IMG/VR virus record: IMGVR_UViG_3300029309_000035
Span: 1-59,090 of that record
Source: a virus
DNA length: 59,090 nucleotides
Strand: one strand, 5' to 3'
Position numbers and translations under genes: made by a program. Each line of letters starts with the position of its first letter. Position 1 is the first letter of the stretch. This document shows, piece after piece, positions 31,728 to 38,123 of this stretch. The notes beneath the pieces are model-generated. The model made no database searches. It was not told the DNA's origin and saw only the letters and a program-made list of their open reading frames with translations.

Positions 31728-32144
31728 TTACAGTTTGGTTATGATGTAAAATGTTTCTCCAAAATCTGTATATTCTTTTATCTGATACCTAGTTTTATGC
31801 TTTCTGATATACTTAATCTTTTCAATCTTGATACATCTGTACGCATTTTTTTCCTGGTCAAATACTTGTAGAATATTATTTTGTTTTAGATTCTTTCTTA
31901 ATCCTAACATGGAATCTCTTTTGCTATATACAAAAGTTCCCTTATCTTTATTAAGATATTTAATTCTATTCTTAATATCTCCAATAAGGTATCTATCAGA
32001 ACCATCAGCTTTGGTAAAACAAACCTGAAGTTTCTTCGTGTTATCTTTATTAATAAGATTAAACAATGCTCTTTTATATTTCTCAATATTAAGAGGAATG
32101 TTTAAACTGTATGTATAGTTTTCTAGTTTAGTTTTTGTTAACAT
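31728..32144 (-). CDS. hypothetical basic protein
   Basis: 138 residues, Lys/Ile/Asn-rich, with the AAAGAAAGTGAGA leader before ATG. The middle 'VCFTKADGSDRYLIGDIKNR' to 'LNKDKGTFVYSKRD' resembles a small beta-domain. The C-terminal 'YRCIKIEKIKYIRKHKTRYQ' is strand-rich. I do not recognise a family. Confidence 0.6.
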   Translation of the reverse strand: MLTKTKLENYTYSLNIPLNIEKYKRALFNLINKDNTKKLQVCFTKADGSDRYLIGDIKNRIKYLNKDKGTFVYSKRDSMLGLRKNLKQNNILQVFDQEKNAYRCIKIEKIKYIRKHKTRYQIKEYTDFGETFYIITKL

Positions 32145-32248
32145 TTAATCTCACTTTCTTTTGTTAATGTTAATTGTCTATCTTAATTATTAAAGTATAA
32201 ATTTTTATATGTCAAATAAAAAGTTATTTATTTAGTTAATTATTTTTT

Positions 32249-32335
32249 TTAAAATACTAATCCTATTAATAACCATTGTATAAATAGTATTGAACAGAAT
32301 AGAATTGCTAATGCTTTTATAATTGGATTAACCAT
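32249..32335 (-). CDS. possible 28-residue single-TM peptide
   Basis: ATG 32335-32333 to TAA 32251-32249, beginning MVNPIIKALAILFCSILFIQ. It overlaps the end of the HNH gene by 8 bases, with AGGA about 9 bases before ATG. It is the only coding content I can propose in the 183-base gap between the HNH gene and 31728-32144. The rest of the gap (32145-32248) is plain AT-rich sequence. Confidence 0.4.
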   Translation of the reverse strand: MVNPIIKALAILFCSILFIQWLLIGLVF

Positions 32336-32861
32336 AATATTTATTTCCTTTTTTAATGTTATCTATTGCCCATAATGGTTGTAGATTTTTATAATTAAAA
32401 CATTCTAGTTGTTCTTCTTCAAGTTCTAAGTTAAACAAACTACAAGGTTTTATGTGGTCAATATGCCATTCGCCATAGTTATTCCAATTCATACCTTGTT
32501 TAAACATACTCTCTAAATGTTTAATTAATTCTTTTTGAGTACATCCAATTAGTTCTCTAGTTGTTTTACTTTTACCTAATCCATTAATAAAATTTCTTAG
32601 TCGTCTTGATAAATTTTCTCTTATTAAAAATCCAACGTCAGTTTTTCTTTTTTTATTAATATACTTTTGTTGGCTCTCAATAATCTTTTCTTTATTATCT
32701 CGTCTATATATTTGCCGTTGAGCATTTATTTTTTCCTTGTTCTCAGCTTTATATTTACGACACCTTAAACGGCTCTTCTCAATAAAACCTTTTTCAAGTT
32801 TCTTTTTTTCATACCATAATTTTTGGTATTCTTTTTGTTTCTCTTTATTTTTATATCCCAT
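32328..32861 (-). CDS. free-standing HNH endonuclease
   Basis: 177 residues. The C-terminal HNH domain reads WHIDHIKPCSLFNL...LECFNYKNLQPLWAIDNIKKGN: the paired His of 'HIDH', Asn in 'NYKNLQPLW' and final 'DNxxKG'. The N-terminal 70 residues are a Lys/Glu-rich basic helix likely for DNA binding. Such genes are usually mobile homing endonucleases. Its presence between two small membrane-peptide genes in the early region suggests an insertion. Confidence 0.9.
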   Translation of the reverse strand: MGYKNKEKQKEYQKLWYEKKKLEKGFIEKSRLRCRKYKAENKEKINAQRQIYRRDNKEKIIESQQKYINKKRKTDVGFLIRENLSRRLRNFINGLGKSKTTRELIGCTQKELIKHLESMFKQGMNWNNYGEWHIDHIKPCSLFNLELEEEQLECFNYKNLQPLWAIDNIKKGNKYYG

Positions 32862-33023
32862 TTAATAATCCCTTATAAAACTGTATGCAATACAAATAAT
32901 TGCAATCATAAAATATATGAACATGAATATTAAAAATATAGGACTAACCATAATAAGGGCTAGTGATATTATTGATAATATAAAGCATAAAAAACTTGCT
33001 TCTAATAGTTTATAATTTTTCAT
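32862..33023 (-). CDS. 53-residue two-TM membrane protein
   Basis: ATG 33023-33021 overlaps the upstream TAA (TAATG), and TAA 32864-32862 is directly followed by the HNH ATG. The sequence MKNYKLLEASFLCFILSIIS then LALIMVSPIFLIFMFIYFMI is almost entirely hydrophobic with two likely helices, ending AYSFIRDY. The perfect packing between neighbours supports it as a real gene. Function unknown. Confidence 0.65.
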   Translation of the reverse strand: MKNYKLLEASFLCFILSIISLALIMVSPIFLIFMFIYFMIAIICIAYSFIRDY

Positions 33024-33373
33024 TATGCCACCTCTAATTTATTGTTTTTAAAATAATCATGCATGACATCATAACCAATTATAAAAGTATACATATTTAC
33101 AACTTTTTCAGGTTCTGAAAAGTCTGTATAAACTTCTCCAAAATTGTCATTTTCATATTCTTTTATCATTTCTATTATATTAAATACTTCATCAGATAAC
33201 CATTTTGTGGCTTGATACCTACCTATAATATAATAATCCTGATTGAATGCTTGATGATGTATATCTGAAAAGTCATTTTCAGCTAAATAGTCTTTATTAT
33301 ATTTTAATTGTTCTTTAATAAAATCTTCAAAATGTGAATAGATCTCATCATATTTATAATAATTATTTGTCAT
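33023..33373 (-). CDS. hypothetical acidic protein
   Basis: 116 residues with the AAAGAAAGTGAGATAAACA leader. 'YYKYDEIYSHFEDFIKEQLK' to 'HHQAFNQDYYIIGRYQATKW' and 'FGEVYTDFSEPEKVVNMYTF' look like a conserved phage protein family of unknown function. All-helical by appearance. Confidence 0.6.
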   Translation of the reverse strand: MTNNYYKYDEIYSHFEDFIKEQLKYNKDYLAENDFSDIHHQAFNQDYYIIGRYQATKWLSDEVFNIIEMIKEYENDNFGEVYTDFSEPEKVVNMYTFIIGYDVMHDYFKNNKLEVA

Positions 33374-33376
33374 TGT

Positions 33377-33667
33377 TTATCTCACTTTCTTTTTTAAGTT
33401 TATTTTTAAATTTGGTTTTTTAAGCCACTCATTCATACTTTTTAGATATAGTTCATCTCTATATGTTTGAATTGCGTTGTCGTAATCGTCGTATATTTGT
33501 TCGTGTCTATACCATTCATTTAATTGACAATCTGAAGTTTTATATTGTTTACTACAATGTCCACAATAAAACCATTTCGTCATATAAGGCATAAAAGTTT
33601 CGTGGTCATGTGGACACACCCACAAATACCCCTCTACTTCTATTTGTATTTTTCTTTTTGTTGTCAT
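33377..33667 (-). CDS. small putative zinc-binding protein
   Basis: 96 residues with the AAAGAAAGTGAG leader. A possible metal site is C18-x-H-x-H plus C35-x2-C38 (LWVCPHDHE ... WFYCGHCSKQYKTSDC). The C-terminus is a basic tail. It is the first gene of this small-gene series after the long non-coding stretch, so it is probably expressed early. Function unknown. Confidence 0.6.
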   Translation of the reverse strand: MTTKRKIQIEVEGYLWVCPHDHETFMPYMTKWFYCGHCSKQYKTSDCQLNEWYRHEQIYDDYDNAIQTYRDELYLKSMNEWLKKPNLKINLKKKVR

Positions 33668-33830
33668 TTTCTCACTTTCTTTTTTATGTTTAAATGTTTG
33701 TTTTTATGTAATTATTATAAAAACGACTCACTATAATTATGTATATTAAACTAAAAAAATTTAAATTCAAGTAAAAAAAAATTATTTTTGATATTTAATT
33801 TTAGATAAATCATTGAAACATATAAAAACT

Positions 33831-33872
33831 ATATAATTATAATGTATAGATTATATATAATTATAATGTATA
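33831..33872. repeat. 18-bp direct repeat pair in non-coding region
   Basis: ATATAATTATAATGTATA occurs at 33831-33848 and again at 33855-33872 (24-base period). It lies in the 480-base gap 33668-34147, which contains no convincing gene. Iteron-like spacing and AT-richness fit an origin or a regulator-binding region. Confidence 0.6.
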
Positions 33873-33917
33873 AATCTAAATATGATAATGCAAATTAGAA
33901 TTATTCTAAATTGTAAT

Positions 33918-34002
33918 TGTACACAAAAAAAGATGTAGAATCAGGATTAACTACAATTAAAAAATGTAGTATAATATAATGTACACAAAAAAAATGTAGA
34001 AT
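33918..34002. repeat. second direct repeat pair in the same non-coding region
   Basis: TGTACACAAAAAAA followed by a short G/A difference and ATGTAGAAT occurs at 33918-33941 and 33980-34002 (62-base period). Two overlapping TATAAT hexamers (33970-33980) lie between them on the plus strand, but no good -35 accompanies them. Confidence 0.6.
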
Positions 34003-34105
34003 TATAATGCCTATATCTCATGGGGGAGAAAAAAAATATGCCGTGCTTTGCTGTATATATATATGCACCCCCCACAAAATTAGCAAACAAAACAGAATTA
34101 CTATA

Positions 34106-34156
34106 TGTCAATTATTTGACAGAACTTTATCAAAATAAATGTCAAAATTATGACAT
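34106..34156. promoter_or_regulatory. two operator-like inverted repeats with TGTCAA/TTGACA half-sites
   Basis: TGTCAATTATTTGACA (34106-34121) is a perfect 6-4-6 inverted repeat. TGTCAAAATTATGACA (34140-34155) is a near copy with the same geometry, 34 bases away. Both sit at the 3' end of the SAM methyltransferase gene, upstream of the small-gene series. They look like binding sites of a dimeric regulator, though none is identified in the window. Confidence 0.45.
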
Positions 34157-34828
34157 CATAGTTTCCTGGGTTTCCAAAACACCCCCCTTTATTTTATTTT
34201 TAGGGTACCCATACCCCTGTTTAGAAAACACAGCAATCATAAATTTACCACCCTCTAATCCGGGTCGTACCTCGTAGTGCTTACCACTAGTCTGACAGTA
34301 GAAATCCACGTCATCAAAACCGGCTTGTCTACCCATATCCTCAAACTCTTCTGGTGTGTAGTGTTTATAATGAAATTCATTCACCGGAGGTAACTGATGA
34401 GGTCTCACCCGTTCATTAGGTGATGAACATATAAATAAATTTGATTTCTCTCCAGCTAAATCAAATACACTTTGTGCTAAATTAGGCGGTATGTGTTCTA
34501 TAAACTCAAAAGATACGACAGCATCATAGGAAGCTGGCAACCTATCTGTTTTTATTTTTGTAAAATCTTCAACAATATAATTAATACCAGGAGATTTTTT
34601 TGCAAAAGATTCTAAGAACACACCATGAGCCACAGGTGATTTATCAATGCAATCTACTCCACAAGAAAGCATATTGTGTAAAATATATGATCCATATCCT
34701 ATTCCACAACCAACGTCTAAAATGTCAGAGGGTTGTTTAATAAATTCTTTTATTTTCTTCACGGCAAAGTTATATCGTTCCAAATGATCGGCTCTAATAT
34801 TATTGGGATCCATGATTCGTTCAACCAT
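34148..34828 (-). CDS. SAM-dependent methyltransferase (class I)
   Basis: 226 residues. Motif I is ILDVGCGIGYGSYIL (about residues 36-50), the acidic motif II region is CIDKS, and 'DAVVSFEFIEHIPPN' is the typical post-motif II/III 'FEFIEHI' seen in UbiE/Methyltransf_11-type enzymes. A C-terminal extension includes 'HYKHYTPEEFEDMGRQAGFD'. Substrate unknown; in marine phages such enzymes often go with glycan genes. It overlaps the upstream membrane protein gene by 8 bases. Confidence 0.85.
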   Translation of the reverse strand: MVERIMDPNNIRADHLERYNFAVKKIKEFIKQPSDILDVGCGIGYGSYILHNMLSCGVDCIDKSPVAHGVFLESFAKKSPGINYIVEDFTKIKTDRLPASYDAVVSFEFIEHIPPNLAQSVFDLAGEKSNLFICSSPNERVRPHQLPPVNEFHYKHYTPEEFEDMGRQAGFDDVDFYCQTSGKHYEVRPGLEGGKFMIAVFSKQGYGYPKNKIKGGVLETQETMMS

Positions 34829-35021
34829 TTAATGCTTTCATTCTTGTTGTCCAGTATCGATCAAGTACGTAATACCAACATCCATTGATACATGGTTCTA
34901 CTAAAGCAACTAATCCAGCTTCAAACAACGAAGCACCAGTTAACCAGTAGACAACATTCATAGCTATAAACACATGACCACATGTATAAATAAAAGCACG
35001 TCCAATACTCGTGTTTATCAT
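34821..35021 (-). CDS. DUF2061-like small membrane protein
   Basis: 66 residues from ATG 35021 (ATGA overlap with the upstream stop). The pattern MINTSIGRAFIYTCGHVFIA, 'YWLTGASLFEAGLVALVEPC' and 'NGCWYYVLDRYW' matches DUF2061 membrane proteins (two TM helices, GRA/TGAS/EPxxNGxxYYxxxRxW). Function is not known. Expression is coupled to the two methyltransferase genes around it. Confidence 0.75.
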   Translation of the reverse strand: MINTSIGRAFIYTCGHVFIAMNVVYWLTGASLFEAGLVALVEPCINGCWYYVLDRYWTTRMKALNG

Positions 35022-35617
35022 GTTACAACTTTCATAATACAACCTTGTTTCCAAGATCTGGCGAGTGGTATAACTTCTCTCTTAAATTGTTTACACCACT
35101 CACTTAAAGCTTTCCATTCTCCCTCTTCCCATTTTGGGTATGGAGATATAGGTGATGGTAACAAATCATCAAAACGTATTAATGTTCCTACTACAATTTG
35201 ATTATTAAGTAGATCAAGAACAGTTTTTGTAGATTTATAAAGATCACAATCAATATTCATAAACGATATGTGTCGTTTGTGGTCTTTTTTCCACACAGGA
35301 ATGGTATCTTCAAACCAGCCCTCATGTAAAACTACGTTTGGTACCACCTTTGGTAGCTCTGACACAGCAAAATGTCCCTTCTCTATAACTTTGTGTCCCA
35401 TAAACCACTGCTCAGGCAGCCCTTCAAAGCTGTCAAAGCCATGAAACGTAACATTTTTGTTAAGACTAGCTAAATAATTTATAGATTTACCTTCATATAC
35501 CCCAAATTCTACATAATGTCCCTTTGGATGTAGTATATTTTGCATACAAAATTGATATTCCATCAATCGGTTGTCTAATAAGACCATGGGTCTATATAAA
35601 AACTCCTCTGTTTGCAT
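35018..35617 (-). CDS. TylF-like O-methyltransferase family protein
   Basis: 199 residues with AGGAG 5-6 bases before ATG. 'GHYVEFGVYEGKSINYLASL' is motif I, 'FHGFDSFEGLPEQW' the characteristic TylF/MycF segment, 'FMNIDCDLYKSTKTVLDLL' the Mg-binding region and 'VGTLIRFDDLL' the C-terminal motif. TylF enzymes methylate sugar hydroxyls, so a glycan is a likely substrate. It is the first gene of the leftward transcript, directly after promoter 35646-35674. Confidence 0.8.
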   Translation of the reverse strand: MQTEEFLYRPMVLLDNRLMEYQFCMQNILHPKGHYVEFGVYEGKSINYLASLNKNVTFHGFDSFEGLPEQWFMGHKVIEKGHFAVSELPKVVPNVVLHEGWFEDTIPVWKKDHKRHISFMNIDCDLYKSTKTVLDLLNNQIVVGTLIRFDDLLPSPISPYPKWEEGEWKALSEWCKQFKREVIPLARSWKQGCIMKVVT

Positions 35618-35645
35618 ATTATCTCCTATATAAATCTATTTTGTG

Positions 35646-35674
35646 ATAATAAACAATGACTTGCCAACTGTCAA
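35646..35674 (-). promoter_or_regulatory. leftward (early) sigma70-type promoter
   Basis: On the minus strand TTGACA (35674-35669), a 17-base spacer and TATTAT (35651-35646), 29 bases before the first leftward gene. This is the best-matched promoter of the window and heads the 18-kb minus-strand block. Confidence 0.75.
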
Positions 35675-35697
35675 CAAACAAAGTATATTAGATATAC
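35661..35697 (+). promoter_or_regulatory. rightward (late) promoter overlapping the leftward one, with -10 inside a palindrome
   Basis: TTGCCA (35661-35666), a 17-base spacer and TATATT (35684-35689) point toward the terminase genes. The -10 lies inside GTATAT-TAG-ATATAC (35683-35697), an inverted repeat that could be an operator. The -35 lies within the spacer of the divergent promoter, so the two cannot be occupied at once. Confidence 0.55.
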
Positions 35698-35837
35698 TGG
35701 TAGAATCTACCTTATACGTCTAAAGTTATAAGGGATAAGGCCTTGTAAATGTTAATTGTCTCCTACGGCTAAGTGATCCCAGTGTAAATAGGGAGGGGTC
35801 GATAGCCCCTCTCTAATTTAATAAGCACGAGGGTTAT
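35698..35837 (+). promoter_or_regulatory. structured leader of the terminase transcript
   Basis: No gene. It holds an inverted repeat CCTTATA/TATAAGG (around 35710-35733), the palindrome AAGGCCTT, and a GC-rich hairpin GAGGGG-TCGATAG-CCCCTC (35793-35811, extendable by a G-U and a G-C pair). The last is not followed by a T-run. It may insulate or tune late gene expression. I considered a tRNA and rejected it. Confidence 0.45.
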
Positions 35838-36608
35838 ATGGATGTTTTAAAAGAACGTAAGAAAAAAATAAAAGATATTTTAACTCCACACATTCTGTAT
35901 GGTAAGCTATCAGAAGAACAGATTGTTGAAATGATTCGTATTGAGAGTGCTGATTACAAAAATAAGTCAGCTGGTAAAATGGGAGAGTTGAGAGCTGAAC
36001 TAGAACGAAGAAGACTATTAAGACTTCGTAGAACAAACCCTGATGAATTTGATAGGAGGATAGACATAATGTTAGAAAGACCATCAAAAGATGTAGATGA
36101 AAAAAGAACACGACTACCACGAGGGCTAACACCCATGCAAGAAAAGTTTTGTATGGAGTATGCAGCCACTGGTGATGAACTAGATTCGTATAAGAAAGCT
36201 GGATTCAAAGAAGCCAAAGATGATCCCAATACACGAATCCGGGCTCGTCAACTTTTTAAGAACGAGAAGATTCAGGCAAGGATTGATGAATATCAAAAGG
36301 AGGCCATCCGTAAAATATCGTGGACAAAAGAAAAAGTCCTTGAGAAAATAGGAGAGGTCTACTCTAATTCTATAAACGACGGAGACTTTACAAATGCAAA
36401 CAGAGCTATGGAGAATATAGCTAAGCATCTTGGAATGTTTGTTGACCTATCAAAAGTAGAGCAAACAGTAAAAACAACCGGGTTCGAATCAGGAGACAAA
36501 AAGGCTGACATAAAAAAATTAGCTGACCTTGCTGGATTTAAGTTGATTGATGGTGGAGTTAGTGGTAAAAAAGTAGCCGATAAAGATGGAACATCAGGAA
36601 ATAAGTGA
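35838..36608 (+). CDS. terS: terminase small subunit
   Basis: 256 residues, ATG preceded by GAGGG. The central region LTPMQEKFCMEYAATGDELD followed by 'SYKKAGFK' and 'RARQLFKNEKIQARIDEYQ' is the Terminase_2-type helix-turn-helix that recognises the packaging site. The N-terminal 80 residues are a charged helical extension and the C-terminal part is flexible. It overlaps the large subunit by 23 bases. It starts DNA packaging with TerL. Confidence 0.88.
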   Translation: MDVLKERKKKIKDILTPHILYGKLSEEQIVEMIRIESADYKNKSAGKMGELRAELERRRLLRLRRTNPDEFDRRIDIMLERPSKDVDEKRTRLPRGLTPMQEKFCMEYAATGDELDSYKKAGFKEAKDDPNTRIRARQLFKNEKIQARIDEYQKEAIRKISWTKEKVLEKIGEVYSNSINDGDFTNANRAMENIAKHLGMFVDLSKVEQTVKTTGFESGDKKADIKKLADLAGFKLIDGGVSGKKVADKDGTSGNK

Positions 36609-38121
36609 CGAACAACTTGACCAACTCAGGCATTATGCTTACGAGAATATACGTCAAGACTTTCTCAGCTTTGTAAAAGGATTTGCACCAAAGCTAGTGG
36701 CTGATTTTAAAATGGGTCGACATATTGAAGTTATCAGTGAAAAACTACAAAAGGTTGAAAACGGTGACATCAAACGTCTGATGGTGTTCTTACCACCTCG
36801 TTCATCAAAGTCTCTTGTGTGTTCTAAATTATTCCCAGCCTGGTATCTAGGCCGACACCCTAATCATGAAATCTTATCGGTATCTCACAGTGATCAACTT
36901 GCTTCTGACTTTGGTCGTGGTGTAAGGGATCTGGTTAGTGACCCAACGTATCAAGATGTATTCGATATTAAATTACGTTCGGATGTCCGTGCTGCGGGTA
37001 AATGGCAGACCAACCGTAACGGTGTCTATGTAGCTGCCGGTGTTCGTACACAGATAGCTGGTCGTGGTGCACACGTGGCTCTTCTTGATGATGTGATGTC
37101 AGAGGAGGATGCCTTTAGTGAAGCTGGTCGTCGATATATTAAAGAGTGGTATCCTGCCGGTTTACGAACCCGACTTATGCCTAACGGCTCTATCGTTATT
37201 ATTAATACACGATACCACGAAGATGATTTATGTGGATGGTTATTATCATCAGAAGCTAGTGATAGTAGTTCAGCTATATCTGATTATTGGGATGTGGTAA
37301 ACATACCCGCATGGGTTGATGAAAAAAGTAGTAAGCTATTAAAACTACCTGTCGGTGAATCATACTTTCCCGAATGGAAACCAAAAGAAATTCTTAAAAA
37401 AGATGAGATGGAGATTCGTAGACACAACGGTTCACGATACTGGGAATCACTCTATATGCAAAACCCCGTTCCTGATGAAGGTGGTATTCTTAAAAAGTCA
37501 TGGTTTCAAATGTGGGAATACGAAGATCCACCTCACTGTGATTTCGTAATACAAACTATGGATACAGCTTTTTCAACACGAACAACAGCTGACTATAGTG
37601 TTATACAAACCTGGGGTATCTTTACACAAGTAGAGGCTGACAGTTCCGGAGCTGAACATGATGTTGGTCATTTGATTTTATTAGGCAACACACGAGGACG
37701 ATTTGAATATCCGGAGTTACGACAGAATGCTCAAGATGCATTTGATGAACATGAACCAGATGTTATCATTATTGAGAAGAAAGCTAGTGGTCAATCATTA
37801 ATACAAGATTTACGACGAGCTGGATTACCGATCATGGAATATACACCCGATCGGGACAAGGTAGCCAGAGCTTATGCTGCTTCACCATTAATTGAATCAG
37901 GACGAGTATGGTTACCGAAACGGCCGTGGGCACAAACATTGTTTGACGAAGCCATCACTTTTCCAAACGGAGCACATGATGACCAAGTTGATTCAATGGT
38001 CATGGCTATACACTATATGAAAGACTCATGGCACTTGCAACATCCCCATGATCCGTATTATAGTGATAATGACAATACTTATAAAAAAAATAAGGCAACC
38101 TACTGGAAGGTATCTAATTAA
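36586..38121 (+). CDS. terL: terminase large subunit
   Basis: 511 residues. The ATPase has a Walker A variant PPRSSKSL (70-77) and Walker B VALLDDVMSEEDA with D168/D169. 'SIVIINTRYHEDDLCGWL' is the coupling motif. The RNase H-fold nuclease shows D326 (QTMDTAFS), D335, E397 (IIEKKASG) and D465/D466 (AHDDQVDSM). It packages DNA into the prohead and cuts the concatemer. The start is inside terS, and the portal gene follows after 2 bases. Confidence 0.95.
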   Translation: MEHQEISDEQLDQLRHYAYENIRQDFLSFVKGFAPKLVADFKMGRHIEVISEKLQKVENGDIKRLMVFLPPRSSKSLVCSKLFPAWYLGRHPNHEILSVSHSDQLASDFGRGVRDLVSDPTYQDVFDIKLRSDVRAAGKWQTNRNGVYVAAGVRTQIAGRGAHVALLDDVMSEEDAFSEAGRRYIKEWYPAGLRTRLMPNGSIVIINTRYHEDDLCGWLLSSEASDSSSAISDYWDVVNIPAWVDEKSSKLLKLPVGESYFPEWKPKEILKKDEMEIRRHNGSRYWESLYMQNPVPDEGGILKKSWFQMWEYEDPPHCDFVIQTMDTAFSTRTTADYSVIQTWGIFTQVEADSSGAEHDVGHLILLGNTRGRFEYPELRQNAQDAFDEHEPDVIIIEKKASGQSLIQDLRRAGLPIMEYTPDRDKVARAYAASPLIESGRVWLPKRPWAQTLFDEAITFPNGAHDDQVDSMVMAIHYMKDSWHLQHPHDPYYSDNDNTYKKNKATYWKVSN

Positions 38122-38123
38122 TT

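Noticed and set aside
34020-34277. Plus-strand open frame of 85 residues with GGGGGAG before an internal ATG (34038).
   Set aside because: It runs against the methyltransferase gene for its last 130 bases, lies alone on the plus strand inside a minus-strand block, and its sequence shows no domain or secondary-structure logic. The G-run is probably chance.
35740-35815. Possible tRNA in the terminase leader (hairpin GAGGGG-TCGATAG-CCCCTC resembles a T-arm).
   Set aside because: The loop lacks TTC at the required place when the stem is paired correctly, and no anticodon arm or acceptor stem can be formed around it.
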